A DNA stretch of 64,000 nucleotides from Candidatus Heimdallarchaeota archaeon (GTDB lineage Archaea; Asgardarchaeota; Heimdallarchaeia; JABLTI01): assembly GCA_019058275.1 (NCBI GenBank), contig JAHLVW010000050.1:1-64000 (forward strand). The letters run 5' to 3'. Below the pieces are notes generated by a model. The model was given only the letters and a program-made list of their open reading frames with translations. It was not told the origin of the DNA and made no database searches. Position numbers and translations under genes: made by a program. Of this stretch, positions 19,358-29,535 are shown in pieces (within the stretch, counting starts at the first letter, position 1; each line of letters begins with the position of its first letter).

Positions 19358-19582
19358 TATGCATAGCCTCTTGGTATTTTGATATTAGGTCTTTTTATTA
19401 GTTAGGAAAGTTTTTGGAATTATTATTTTGTTAATCCAAACAATACTCTAACACAGATTCTTGAAAAATAAGTTACATAAAAAAGCTTTGTCAATTAAAT
19501 GAAATAAAAAATGATGAAAATGATAAAATTTTATCAAATTCAACTGTAAAATTGATTTCCCAACCAATTGTAAATAAGGAAA

Positions 19583-20134
19583 TTAAGAGATTTTGAAGAA
19601 TTCAGAGAAAATGTCTTCTTCCTCTATTGGTTTATCACCTGCAGGAGCTCGTTCTTCCATTGTTAGCTCGTCTTCATCGGGTTCACCAGCAGCGCTTTCA
19701 ATTACCTTACAGAAATCAGAATGCAATTTAATTGGAATGGGTATTTGAGAGTCTAGTAATTCTACTGTGACTTCTTCTCGACCAACATCGATACGATTGA
19801 TCTTTGCACGACTACCTTTGAAAGGACCACTGATAATTTCAATAATATCGTTTACATGCAATCCTTCTATAGTTGGTTTTGGTACTAGAAATCCTTCTAA
19901 CTCAGTTATTTCTACTTCGCCAACAACTCTACTTCTTACATGGGGTATTCCAATAATTGCTTGATCTACAAATTCAATATTATCTGATTCAATGAAAATA
20001 TAGCCACGTAAAGCTTCAGGAACAAGTAAAGAAAATATACCAATCTTTTTATTTTCAATTTTCTTCCTAATGTGTTTTGCAATAGCTTTTTCTTGACCAA
20101 TAGTTGCTCGTAAAGTCCAAATAGTCATGTTCAT
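19583..20134 (-). CDS. spt5: Transcription elongation factor Spt5
   Basis: Archaeal Spt5/NusG, 183 aa. Residues 1-90 form the NGN domain (WTLRATIGQEKAIA, then GYIFIESDN), which binds the RNA polymerase clamp; residues about 95-145 form the KOW domain (GPFKGSRAKINRID). The C-terminal tail of about 35 residues is unusually acidic (EPDEDELTMEER and EEEDIF) compared with most archaeal Spt5. The secE gene precedes it by 189 bases, the classic secE-spt5 neighbourhood. Confidence 0.95.
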   Translation of the reverse strand: MNMTIWTLRATIGQEKAIAKHIRKKIENKKIGIFSLLVPEALRGYIFIESDNIEFVDQAIIGIPHVRSRVVGEVEITELEGFLVPKPTIEGLHVNDIIEIISGPFKGSRAKINRIDVGREEVTVELLDSQIPIPIKLHSDFCKVIESAAGEPDEDELTMEERAPAGDKPIEEEDIFSEFFKIS

Positions 20135-20323
20135 ACCATTCCTATAATTTCAACCGCACTTGTTAGATATATTAATCTTTTTTTAGAATCTTATAAAATC
20201 TATCCATAAATAAAGTCGGAGAAGATAAAGTCTTTTTGTTGTAAATAAGTGAATATTTGAATAGAAAATGAATCCATCATATCTCAATGAATTCATAAAA
20301 TAGATTAATCTATCTCTGAGGTT

Positions 20324-20491
20324 TTATGGTAGGATAACTGTGAACAAGATGTGAATTATGTAACCTACTAAACCAACAAGTAAGATACCTATGGCAGTAA
20401 TTCTGACAGTTAGCCAAATTTCCTTTCGGTCTGGTTTTTTACTGTGAATTAGCAGACGTCTGCTTCTTGTAAAGAATTCTCCGATGTTCAT
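20324..20491 (-). CDS. secE: Preprotein translocase subunit SecE (Sec61-gamma)
   Basis: A 55-aa protein, ATG 20491 to TAA 20324, with GGAGTG upstream. It begins MNIGEFFTRSRRLLIHSKKP, an amphipathic cytosolic helix with the RR-L-...-KP pattern, then DRKEIW and one membrane helix (ITAIGILLVGLVGYIIHILF). This is the standard Sec61-gamma/SecE architecture and length. It clamps SecY in the membrane. Its position upstream of spt5 on the same strand is the conserved arrangement and supports the call. Confidence 0.92.
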   Translation of the reverse strand: MNIGEFFTRSRRLLIHSKKPDRKEIWLTVRITAIGILLVGLVGYIIHILFTVILP

Positions 20492-20665
20492 TCAATTTCA
20501 CTCCATGTTCTGTTCACAGAAGTGTTTCTGTAAATCTAACAATTAGTCTGAAAAAAGGACTATTACTTTAAAATCTTTTGTCATAATTCGAGTTTATGAA
20601 AATCTAACTAATGGTCAATAAAGACCAGTTGCTTAATAGTTTCTGACCAGTCTAATAACAATTAA

Positions 20666-20677
20666 TGTGTATACACA
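20666..20677. promoter_or_regulatory. Palindrome upstream of the MFS gene
   Basis: A perfect 12-base palindrome TGTGTATACACA lies 38 bases before the MFS start codon, in the divergent region shared with secE. Nearby, GGTC...GACC repeats occur at about 20611-20655. It could be an operator; this is pattern only. Confidence 0.3.
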
Positions 20678-20714
20678 CATCTTTAACAATTATTAAATAT
20701 TCAATTAATATTGA

Positions 20715-22234
20715 ATGCATGGAGCAAAAAGCAATATGTCTGCTACAACAGAAAATGAAACATCGAGCATTACAAGTAATCAGAGTCTCATTGACAACAA
20801 ACCTTCGATAAAAGAGGTTCTTAAGAACAAACCATTTATGGTTCTGTTTGGTGCTCAATTTATAGAAAATGTTGGTAGAGCAATATCCGGATTAGCATTA
20901 GAGTTTTTCATATGGGAATTGACTAGAAGTCCTCTAAAAATGGGCATCCTTGCTATTCTATGGTTATTACCATTTGTAATTATTGCTCCATTTGCAGGTG
21001 TTTACACTGATAGATTAGATCAAAGAAAGATTATGTTTTGGTCTAACGTTTTAAGTATGATCGCTTCCTTAGGATATGTGATTATTTATTTGCTTAGAAA
21101 CGTGTTAACATTTACAAGAACATATTGGCTGGTTGTAAGTGAGGGACGAGCTATACATGTTACAGAAATAAATTATGGCTGGGTAATATGGCCACTCTTT
21201 ATTTTTGCCTTCCTTAATTCTGCTTCACCTGCTTTCTTCTTCCCTGCAAGAAGTGCTTATACAAGATTAATAGTAAAGAAAAAGAATTTGCTAATTCAAT
21301 TGGTTCAACAATTTTTCAAATTGCTACAATTGTAGGATTTGTTATTGCAGGTATTTTAGCAGCTATTAGCTATCTTACAAGTTTTATCTTTGATGCTTCA
21401 ACATTTTTAGTCTCAGGATTACTGATTTTAGTGATAATAAGAATTGGTAAGAAACCGCCAAAAGTGGAACGAGAGAAATCAACATCTCTAAAAGCAGAAA
21501 TGAAAGGTATAGTTAAAGACATGAGAATTGGTTATAGAACAATTAGAGATTATCCAAAGATATCATACATGCTTGTAATCTTCTCAGCAATTACCTTCAC
21601 TTTCGGAGCAATCAATGTATTATTTATTGTGATACTACAAGGAGAAATGGGATTAAATCAAATGTGGTATGGAGCCCTTCAAGGTGTAATGGGAGCTTCA
21701 GGGATCATTACTGCAATAATATTAATGAGTATGGGGAAAATAAAACGCAAAATACTACTCTTGAATGGTGCTTTTCTCTTAGCAACTATTGCTATGTATT
21801 TATTTGCAGTAATTAGAAATCCATGGGGTATGGCAGCTATATTATTCTCGTTTGGAGTTATTACAGTATGTATTAACATTCCAGCTTCTACATTAATACA
21901 AGAGACAGTGCCATATGAAAAGCAAGGCAGAGTTTTTGGTACACAGCAATTAGTACAAGGTATTGCCCAATTAATTGGGATGGGTATTGTTGCGATAATT
22001 GCTGAATATGTCTTACCAATGATTACTTTATTAGTTAGTTCTGGAATATTGACAATCATAATAGTAATAGGGTTCATTTATTCAGGAAGAAGGGGATTAC
22101 TAGAAAAAGACTATGATGAAAATGGTGACGTAAAAAAGGCGAGAATAAATAATATAAACAAACAACTAGAAGATTCAGAATTTTCCATTGAGAAACCAAG
22201 CTCTTTTACAGCTGGAGATTCATCAATAGAATAA
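20715..22234 (+). pseudogene. MFS exporter (enterobactin-exporter type) with a frameshift
   Basis: A major facilitator of the MFS_3 type, about 505 aa if repaired. The first piece (20715-21335) covers helices 1-5 with GVYTDRLDQRKIMFWSN, the usual loop 2-3 motif. After FFPARSAYTRLIVKK the frame is lost; the other frame reads EFANSIGSTIFQIATIVG and continues to 22234. The expected residues are restored by adding one A in the five-A run at 21279-21283, so this is a one-base homopolymer indel, real or artefactual. The start may be ATG 20715 or ATG 20736. The gene is convergent with ftsZ, separated by a long hairpin. Confidence 0.8.
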
Positions 22235-22249
22235 AAATAAAATGGAAGT

Positions 22250-22286
22250 AATATGAGAATTGAGAAAAAATCTCAAAGCTCATATT
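22250..22286. terminator. Bidirectional hairpin between MFS gene and ftsZ
   Basis: Outer stem 22250-22257 with 22279-22286 (eight pairs) and inner stem 22260-22265 with 22271-22276 (six pairs) separated by two-base bulges on each side. It ends at the base before the ftsZ stop codon. On the minus strand it is followed by T-rich sequence. Likely terminates ftsZ and possibly both genes. Confidence 0.6.
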
Positions 22287-23426
22287 TTACTGGAATGTTT
22301 CTAAACCTAAATCAAGGTCTTCTTCAAAATCAATATCTAATCCAAGAGCATTAGAATCTTGTATGTTTGATAGAATATATGGACTTCTCACACCACTTAC
22401 AACGATGGTAGCACGAATTATTCCTTGTAGGTCAGGATCAATCAATACACCGAATTTGACAATAATGTCAGTGCTTAATTGATCTGTAACTGCACGAATA
22501 ACTTCCTCAGTTTGTTTGAGATTCAAATCTTTGCCACCAGTAATGTTTAGTAGAACACTTTTTGCAGTTCTAATATCAATATCCAACAGTGGGTTACTCA
22601 AAGCATCCTCTACAGCTTCTTTCGCTCTATTATCAGGACTATCAGATTCACCTAAGCCAATAATTGCTGCTCCACCTTCTCCGAGAACTCTTCGGACATC
22701 TGCAAAGTCAACATTAACATCACCAGGTCTATTAATGAGCTCAGTAAGACCAGTGACAGCTCTAATTAGTATTTCATCAGCAACTAGGAAGGCTTCTTTA
22801 AGTGACAAGTCTGGGACAATTTCAATTAGCTTCTCATTAGGAACAACAATGGTTGTGTCGCTACTTTCATATAGACGTCTCAAACCTTCTCGAGCGTTTT
22901 GAGCTTTTATTCGTCCTTCTACATCAAATGGCAAAGTACAAATTGAAACAGTTAGAACACCTAAGTTTTTGGCTAATCTGGAAATTACTGGAGCTGCGCC
23001 TGTTCCAGTACCACCACCAAGACCACAAACAATGAAACACATATCTACTTGTGAAAGTATGCCCTTAATTGTCTCACTTGATTCTTCTGCTGCTTCAGCA
23101 CCTATTTGTGGATCGTTACCTGCACCAAGACCTCTGCAAAGGGCTCGTCCAAGAAGCATCTTCTTGTGACTGCGAGAATAGAGCAATTGTTGAGCATCTG
23201 TGTTAGCAGAAAGTGTAATAGCACCTATAATACCTGTTTGATTCAATCTAGTAATAGCGTTATTACCTGCACCACCCACACCGATAACCAAGATTTTAGC
23301 TTGAATATCCTCAATTATTTTACGTAAATCATTGTCTACATCCACGGAATCGTGTTTAGCTTCTCCTTTAGAAAATAAAGAAGGTACCTGCTCTTTTTCA
23401 GTTATATTTTTGATAAATGATTCCAA
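22287..23426 (-). CDS. ftsZ: Cell division protein FtsZ
   Basis: Tubulin-like GTPase that forms the cytokinetic ring. The 379-aa protein has GVGGAGNNA, the tubulin signature GGGTGTG at residues 137-143, a TLPFDVEG loop, and the synergy-loop NVDFADVR. The N-terminal extension of about 40 residues is charged; the C-terminal tail is short and acidic (DIDFEEDLDLGLE). Start is TTG 23426 with GGTGAGG just upstream. No division partner is adjacent; it is single, with the phosphoglycosyltransferase gene behind it on the same strand. Confidence 0.96.
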   Translation of the reverse strand: MESFIKNITEKEQVPSLFSKGEAKHDSVDVDNDLRKIIEDIQAKILVIGVGGAGNNAITRLNQTGIIGAITLSANTDAQQLLYSRSHKKMLLGRALCRGLGAGNDPQIGAEAAEESSETIKGILSQVDMCFIVCGLGGGTGTGAAPVISRLAKNLGVLTVSICTLPFDVEGRIKAQNAREGLRRLYESSDTTIVVPNEKLIEIVPDLSLKEAFLVADEILIRAVTGLTELINRPGDVNVDFADVRRVLGEGGAAIIGLGESDSPDNRAKEAVEDALSNPLLDIDIRTAKSVLLNITGGKDLNLKQTEEVIRAVTDQLSTDIIVKFGVLIDPDLQGIIRATIVVSGVRSPYILSNIQDSNALGLDIDFEEDLDLGLETFQ

Positions 23427-23589
23427 AGTTCCTCACCTATAATTTCCTTATATCAAGAGGTAATTAAAAACCCGTGTGAGACCAAGAACATGTTCTAATA
23501 TTTATAGAGATATTATCTGTGGAATACCTTGAGGAAAAACCATTAATTTTTGATAAAAATGATGAAAAATGGTTTGAAATTTCCAACAT

Positions 23590-24705
23590 TTAGATTGAAA
23601 CGACTATAAGAATCATTGTTACTAAAGCAAGAAATGAAGATACTAATGAAACCAATCCCATTGAAAGAACAATTTCCTTTTCACTTAAAGGTTGTTTGCT
23701 AACTAACCAACGAGTCAAGGTTAAAGGTGCTTTTTCATTGGGGTTTGCAGCAACTTTAGTTTCTTTCTCCTTCTCACTTAGTTCAAGAACTTTAGTTGGT
23801 CTTTCCTTTATTTCCCTTCGCTCTCTAAAACCTCTGATGCTATGAATAATCTGGAAGGAATTCATAATTTGAGGCATCATTGCTACAATAATGATGATCT
23901 CAATTCGACCAAAGATTGCTACCAGAGCAATAACTGCTCCTACTGTTAGACTACCAGTATCTCCACAAAAGATCTTGGCGGGGTATTTGTTGAACCAGAA
24001 GAAGGCAAAGAGACAACTGAAAAGCAAGATTGACAAGACCATTCCTGGGAAGGTAACAATACCTTTGAAATAAAAGACCAGAGTAGCGATAATGCCAGTT
24101 CCTGAAACAGCTAACATAGTAACAGGAGTTGAGCCATTCATGACATCAATCATATTTGTTGCATTTGATAAAACGGTAATAGCAAAGGGAACTAGTATCC
24201 AATAAATAATCGTAATTCTAACTTGACCTATCAAAGGTAGATAGGGAGTAGGATCAAATAAAAGCAAACCATCATTAGCAAAAGAGGGATTTTCAACAAG
24301 CTGCCAAATGATAATGGGAATACTTGGAATTAGTAGCAAGAAAGGTTTGACTATCGCACCTAATGCTTTAAGATCATCCCAAACACCAATTGCACCAACA
24401 ATCAGAATTACAAGAGTAGCGACAGTGAAGTGTTGCCAGTAGTCTTCCCTGAAGATAAAGATACAAGAAAAGGTAACTATCAGCATAACTATTACGAAAC
24501 CAACACCACCCATCTCTGCAACTTTTGGTTTGTCAGCTTTATGGACATCATGACCATAAATACCCTTTTTCAAGAAATACTTGCTGAGAAACCAAGTTAT
24601 AAAGAACGTAGTAGCAAAAGAGAAAACAAAGATGATTATTAACCAAATCCATTCCATTAAATCCATTTCTACCACGTTCAGACTAATATCGGTGTTGAAC
24701 AGCAT
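23590..24705 (-). CDS. GPT family phosphoglycosyltransferase (DPAGT1/MraY/WecA superfamily)
   Basis: A polytopic enzyme that transfers a sugar-1-phosphate to a polyprenyl phosphate, the first step of lipid-linked glycan assembly. About ten membrane helices. Hallmarks: HKADKPKVAEMGG (donor site), GVWDD at 107-111 (metal-binding aspartates), NATNMID at 181-187, and KIFCGDTGSL with D249. In archaea this usually initiates N-glycosylation and resembles eukaryotic Alg7/DPAGT1, but substrate cannot be fixed from sequence. The start may be ATG 24705 or ATG 24666 (MDLMEW). Confidence 0.88.
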   Translation of the reverse strand: MLFNTDISLNVVEMDLMEWIWLIIIFVFSFATTFFITWFLSKYFLKKGIYGHDVHKADKPKVAEMGGVGFVIVMLIVTFSCIFIFREDYWQHFTVATLVILIVGAIGVWDDLKALGAIVKPFLLLIPSIPIIIWQLVENPSFANDGLLLFDPTPYLPLIGQVRITIIYWILVPFAITVLSNATNMIDVMNGSTPVTMLAVSGTGIIATLVFYFKGIVTFPGMVLSILLFSCLFAFFWFNKYPAKIFCGDTGSLTVGAVIALVAIFGRIEIIIIVAMMPQIMNSFQIIHSIRGFRERREIKERPTKVLELSEKEKETKVAANPNEKAPLTLTRWLVSKQPLSEKEIVLSMGLVSLVSSFLALVTMILIVVSI

Positions 24706-24908
24706 TTAGTCAATTAAAAAATTTTTGATGATTGACGACTTTCAAACAACACTTACAAAGAAATTATAAATGAGAATTAGAGCTAGAAGCGTTAATTAAA
24801 GCTAAAACAGACTTGAAAAACTATTTATTTATACGATTGCAAGTTAACCAATTACTCGAATTAATGAAATTGTAATTTTTGTAAAAAAACAAAGAAGGTA
24901 AATGAAAA

Positions 24909-26774
24909 TTGTCAAAACAAAAAACCAAAATGCTACTTAGTGGTAATGAAGCCATAGCAAGGGGCATTTTGGAAGCAGGAGTAGACATAGCAGCAGCGTA
25001 TCCAGGAACACCTTCAACCGAAATCATGGGAACAATAGCCATATTCGGGAAAGAAACTGGAATGCATGCTGAATGGTCAATAAATGAAAAAGTAGCATTT
25101 GAGGTAGCATTAGGTGCCTCATGGAGTGGGTTAAGGTCATTTACTGCTGCAAAACATGTAGGGTTAAATGTAGCAGCAGATTCGTTCTTTACAGCAGCGC
25201 TATTTGGTGGTATGAAAGGAGGATTCGTCATGACTATTGCTGATGATCCAAGTTTTCATTCAAGCCAAAATGAGCAAGATACAAGAATGTACGCATTAGC
25301 AGCTCATGCAATTTGTATGGAACCATCAACACCACAAGAAGCATTGGATATGATAAAATATGCTTATGAATTCTCTGAGAAATGGGAATCATTGGTAATT
25401 CTTCGTTCTACAACAAGATTAAGTCACTCGAGAGGACCAGTTGAACTAGGAGAGATACCACCCAATAAGGATAACCACAAAGGAGAATTTGTGAAAGATC
25501 CAGCGAAATTTGTTTGCTTGCCAGGAAATGCTAGAAGAACAAAACCACTACTATTAGCGAAAATGGAAGAGCTAAAGGACTATGCTTGCAATTCTAAATG
25601 GAATGTAGTAGAAGAAGGGAAAGATCCATTACTAATCATAACTTCAGGAGTATCTTATACATACGTAAAAGATGCAATACAAGAAATGGGCATTAATCCA
25701 ACAATCTACAAAATTGGATTCAGTAATCCATTACCTGAAGCAAAAATAATTGAATTTCTAAAGAAACATCCTAAATGCTTGATTGCTGAAGAAGTAGAAC
25801 CTTATTTAGAATTAAATGTAAAAGCTCTAGCAGCTGAAAACAGGATACAAGTCAAAATATATGGCAGAAAGGAAAAGGTAATTCCAATATCCAACGAATT
25901 AAATCCACTTATTCTAATAGAAGCAATTTCAAAAGTAATGGATAAAAAAGTTGAAGGTATTGATGAAAAACTCCCTACTCTAGGTGAAATTAACGAACAA
26001 TTACCAAATAGACCACCTGAACTATGCGCAGGATGTCCCCACAGAGCAACATATTATGCGATAAAAAGAGCTTCAAGAAAAAGAAGTCTAAAACCAATAA
26101 TGCCAGGGGATATAGGATGCTATACTCTAGGATTTATGCCACCATTGAATTCTGTGGATACAACAGTAGCAATGGGAGCATCAATAGGAATTGCTAATGG
26201 AATCGCTCAAGCAACAAATCAGGTAGTGATACCAGTAATTGGTGACAGTACATTCTTTCATACAGGCATACCACCATTAATCAATGCAATTGTTAACAAT
26301 GCAAAATTCACTTTAGTAATAATGGACAACAGAACTACAGCAATGACCGGTTTTCAACCGACGCCTGAAACTGGTAAAGGCGCTTTTGGTGATCCTACAG
26401 GTATTGTTACTATAGAACAAGTTGTTAAAGGACTTGGTATTAAAAATCTACATATTATAGATCCCTATGATCTTGATAACGCTATTGATGTCATTGGTAA
26501 AACCCTTGATTCTGGTGAACTGTCAGTTATCATTTCTCGTCGTGACTGTGCTTTAGAATATATTCGTAAGATGCGCAAAGCTAAGAAAGAGCTTGACAAA
26601 TACTACACTGACGAAGAAATTTGTATTGGCTGTCGCACTTGTGTCCGTAGTTTTGCTTGTCCGGCTATCACTTTTGACGATGAGAAGAAGAAATCTCATG
26701 TTGATGAATCCATGTGTATGGGTTGTGGCGTTTGTCGCATCCTCTGCCCTGTTGATGCTTTTACTAAGAGGTGA
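24909..26774 (+). CDS. iorA: Indolepyruvate:ferredoxin oxidoreductase, alpha subunit
   Basis: Oxidises aryl pyruvates from aromatic amino acids to aryl-acetyl-CoA, reducing ferredoxin. The 621-aa protein has the pyrimidine-binding domain (AAYPGTPSTEI), a middle domain, the TPP-binding domain (ELCAGCPHRATYYAI, then GDIGCYTLGFMPP and GDSTFFHTG), and two C-terminal [4Fe-4S] motifs (CIGCRTC...CP, CMGCGVC...CP). Start is TTG 24909 with GAAGGT upstream. Codon choice changes near 26340: A-ending codons before, T-ending after. iorB follows six bases later. Confidence 0.95.
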   Translation: MSKQKTKMLLSGNEAIARGILEAGVDIAAAYPGTPSTEIMGTIAIFGKETGMHAEWSINEKVAFEVALGASWSGLRSFTAAKHVGLNVAADSFFTAALFGGMKGGFVMTIADDPSFHSSQNEQDTRMYALAAHAICMEPSTPQEALDMIKYAYEFSEKWESLVILRSTTRLSHSRGPVELGEIPPNKDNHKGEFVKDPAKFVCLPGNARRTKPLLLAKMEELKDYACNSKWNVVEEGKDPLLIITSGVSYTYVKDAIQEMGINPTIYKIGFSNPLPEAKIIEFLKKHPKCLIAEEVEPYLELNVKALAAENRIQVKIYGRKEKVIPISNELNPLILIEAISKVMDKKVEGIDEKLPTLGEINEQLPNRPPELCAGCPHRATYYAIKRASRKRSLKPIMPGDIGCYTLGFMPPLNSVDTTVAMGASIGIANGIAQATNQVVIPVIGDSTFFHTGIPPLINAIVNNAKFTLVIMDNRTTAMTGFQPTPETGKGAFGDPTGIVTIEQVVKGLGIKNLHIIDPYDLDNAIDVIGKTLDSGELSVIISRRDCALEYIRKMRKAKKELDKYYTDEEICIGCRTCVRSFACPAITFDDEKKKSHVDESMCMGCGVCRILCPVDAFTKR

Positions 26775-26780
26775 AAAAAG

Positions 26781-27404
26781 ATGACCAAATTAGATAAATC
26801 CTATCAGATTGAAATTGCTGGTGTTGGCGGTACTGGAGTCTTAACAGCTGCTAATCTTATTGGTAATGCTGCTTTAATTTCAGATGTTTACATTGCTCAA
26901 AGCGAGATTCATGGTATGGCCCAACGAGGTGGTGTTGTCAACACTGAAATCCGTTTAGGACCTATCAGTGGACCTTTGATCCCCGATGGTGGAGCAGATG
27001 TTCTATTAAGCTTTGAACTTGGTGAAACTGCTCGAGCTATACGCAAACTCAATCCTAAAACTGGCTTTGTTATTATGAACAGTCATAAAATTATCCCACC
27101 AAGTCTAAGTGCTAAGAAAGGAACCAAATATCCTGAAGTAGAAGATATTCTTTCCATTATCACAAAATTCACTGACAAAGTTTACACTATTGACGCTTAT
27201 GAGCTTGCCACTCAAGCTGGTGATACTCGAACACAAAATGTTGTTCTTGTTGGTGCCCTTTTCGCAACCCCTGGTTTTCCATTAACTAAAGAATCTCTTG
27301 AGAAATCACTAAACATTAGATTCAAAGGAAATGAGAAAATCGTAGCAACTAACATGAAAGCTTTTGAGTTAGGTTATAACAAAATGAAAGAATTAATGAA
27401 GTAG
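26781..27404 (+). CDS. iorB: Indolepyruvate:ferredoxin oxidoreductase, beta subunit
   Basis: The 207-aa gamma-like subunit of the 2-oxoacid oxidoreductase family that pairs with IorA. It has GVGGTGVLTAANLIG, the SEIHGMAQRGGVV block and SFELGETARA. ATG 26781 is preceded by AGAGGTG, nine bases upstream. A hairpin terminator overlaps its stop. Together iorA and iorB are enough for the enzyme, so the operon looks complete. Confidence 0.95.
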   Translation: MTKLDKSYQIEIAGVGGTGVLTAANLIGNAALISDVYIAQSEIHGMAQRGGVVNTEIRLGPISGPLIPDGGADVLLSFELGETARAIRKLNPKTGFVIMNSHKIIPPSLSAKKGTKYPEVEDILSIITKFTDKVYTIDAYELATQAGDTRTQNVVLVGALFATPGFPLTKESLEKSLNIRFKGNEKIVATNMKAFELGYNKMKELMK

Positions 27405-27430
27405 TTTTTTTACTTCAACCTTTTTTTCTT
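27397..27430 (+). terminator. Hairpin terminator after iorB
   Basis: A seven-pair stem (27397-27403 with 27411-27417) with a T-rich loop overlaps the iorB stop and is followed by a T-run from 27421. Confidence 0.65.
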
Positions 27431-27550
27431 ATTGTTATTACTCAGTCGAAACTCAAAAATTCTTCCTATTTTTTAATTGAATATACATTCAAATAAAAAT
27501 AATTTTGTAAATTTTCATTGATTTAAAAAAAATCATTATTTTTGGCGTTA

Positions 27551-27562
27551 AGTATATAAATT
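27551..27562 (+). promoter_or_regulatory. TATA box of the acyltransferase-like gene
   Basis: AGTATATAAATT, with the core TATATAAA at 27553-27560, lies about 65 bases before the ATG at 27620. It is a strong match to an archaeal TATA box; the transcript would start near 27582. Confidence 0.55.
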
Positions 27563-27619
27563 ACAAAAACAAACAAAGTAAAATTTAATGCTTAAATTAA
27601 AAACAGGAGATTAACATTA

Positions 27620-29449
27620 ATGGCAGTTAGTGTATCACTCGAGACAACTAGCGAACCTATTAAAAGATCTAGAAGATTTGCTACTTTGGATTTCGCACGA
27701 GGATTAGCTATTTTCTTAATGGTTGGACTTCATACATTAAGTTTGGTTCTTAATATACCTGATTTACTCGCGGATATAAATAATATACCTCTCGTTAATC
27801 TTATAGCTTTGATCATTATACCTTTTTATGGCGGAATTGCAGGATTTTTCCTCATTGTTTCTTCGACTAGTAATATGGTTAGTATGTATAGGAATCTTGA
27901 GAAAGGTCATTCTGTTAAAAGTATTGTAATAAAGCAAATTATTGGAGGAATTCTTTTACTGATATTTGCTATGTTATGTGAGGGGCTAATTGGTTATCAT
28001 GGTGCTTTTGGTAATTTCTTCTTACATCTTGATAATCCTGCAGAATACTTTCAATATGATCAAATTCTAAATTATGAGCATTGGACTGAAGATCTTGTTT
28101 ATAATTGGCAAACGTTGTTATTTCGATGGAATCATTTTGAGACAATTCATACAATTGCCTGGTGTTTGATTCTTAATGGAATAACTCAAGGATTACTCTC
28201 TCTTAAGAAAAATTGGCAGAATAGAAAACGAATGATAATTTCCTATGCTATATTAGCTGTTGTTGTTGTAATTTTAACACAACCAATTTGGGAATTAGTA
28301 AAAGTAATCTTACCAGGATATCCTTTTGGTTTCATATCTGAAACTGGTAATGTCCAATTTACTCCTGTGATCGGCGAAGATAGTTGGTGGCGGATTATTA
28401 CTGCACCATTTTTCAGTGCACTTGCTGCTCCTATGGAACCAATTTTCCCATATCTGGCTATATCATATATTGGTAGCATTATTGGAGTAGTGATAACTAA
28501 ACCTCGAGAAGAAACGAATAAAAATTTCCCGAGAATAATGTTTTCTGTTGGTTCAATAATGTTTATTGCTGGAACAATTGGTGTAATTGTCATTATTGTT
28601 GGTATTATTGGAACAACAGATTTTGATACCGCAATTACAGTGTATCAGTTAATACCTTATCATCGGCATTGGTCGCCAGATTACGCGAGCTATATACCAT
28701 TATTTTCTTGGTTTGCACAATTCCTTGCAGTTAATGGTTTTAGTCTAATGCTTGTAATGCTGCTCTTCAGATTAATTGAATATCGAGGTAAAAGTAAAAA
28801 ATTTTCAGATAAAACAAGGTTTATACGAAGATTTGGCACTGTAGCATTTTCAAATTACAATAACCAATATATCTACTATATTATGTTTTATTTAATGTCG
28901 TTAGCATTATACGGGAATCCGTATAACAAACTATTTTGGCCTGGAACATTTCTTACGATCTTTCTGACGTTAATTGTTTACTTACTGTTATTATTTGGTT
29001 GGGAAAAAATCAAGTACATCGGTTCTTTGGAATGGTTTATCCGAACTTTTACCAATAATGTAGTTCCAGCACGTAAACAGAAATTCGATTCTTCCGTCAA
29101 ATGGTGGCAAAAAGGACTAGTTGATGTTGAAGGTACCTTCTACAACCCCGAATGGATTGATTTAGTTAATCCTGAAGAAGATAAGGTAAAAAATGAGGAG
29201 CTATTTCTTTCAGAGAAAAGAGATTCAAAGCTTGCACTGATATTATCTATTGTTGGATTAGTTACAATTGTCCTCAATGCTGCAAGCATCTTTGGTTTGT
29301 TTGTTTCCTTAAATGCTAGAAAGATCGAAGGCAGAAGTAAACTTAACAATGCAGCTTTGATAATTTCCATTATTGGATGTGTTTTCTTTGTTACATTTTA
29401 TACCATAAGTTTCATTATTAAAATAGGAGCATTGGGTTTACCACTTTAA
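27620..29449 (+). CDS. Polytopic membrane protein, DUF1624/acyltransferase-like
   Basis: A 609-aa membrane protein. The opening, RRFATLDFARGLAIFLMVGL followed by HTLSLV, is the signature of the DUF1624/HGSNAT-like and acyltransferase-3-like superfamily, in which the Arg-Gly and His lie in the first helix. About ten to twelve membrane helices follow. The extracytoplasmic loop around residues 130-190 is Trp/His-rich. A last part after about 520 holds two more helices with a charged linker. It may acylate a surface glycan or lipid, but no substrate can be named. It appears monocistronic with its own TATA box. Confidence 0.7.
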   Translation: MAVSVSLETTSEPIKRSRRFATLDFARGLAIFLMVGLHTLSLVLNIPDLLADINNIPLVNLIALIIIPFYGGIAGFFLIVSSTSNMVSMYRNLEKGHSVKSIVIKQIIGGILLLIFAMLCEGLIGYHGAFGNFFLHLDNPAEYFQYDQILNYEHWTEDLVYNWQTLLFRWNHFETIHTIAWCLILNGITQGLLSLKKNWQNRKRMIISYAILAVVVVILTQPIWELVKVILPGYPFGFISETGNVQFTPVIGEDSWWRIITAPFFSALAAPMEPIFPYLAISYIGSIIGVVITKPREETNKNFPRIMFSVGSIMFIAGTIGVIVIIVGIIGTTDFDTAITVYQLIPYHRHWSPDYASYIPLFSWFAQFLAVNGFSLMLVMLLFRLIEYRGKSKKFSDKTRFIRRFGTVAFSNYNNQYIYYIMFYLMSLALYGNPYNKLFWPGTFLTIFLTLIVYLLLLFGWEKIKYIGSLEWFIRTFTNNVVPARKQKFDSSVKWWQKGLVDVEGTFYNPEWIDLVNPEEDKVKNEELFLSEKRDSKLALILSIVGLVTIVLNAASIFGLFVSLNARKIEGRSKLNNAALIISIIGCVFFVTFYTISFIIKIGALGLPL

Positions 29450-29535
29450 TCCTATTTTTGTTTTTTTATAGCATTTCTCATTTCCGATTGTTTAAATAAT
29501 CTAGGGAGCAGTACTAATATAAGAGAAATTATAAA

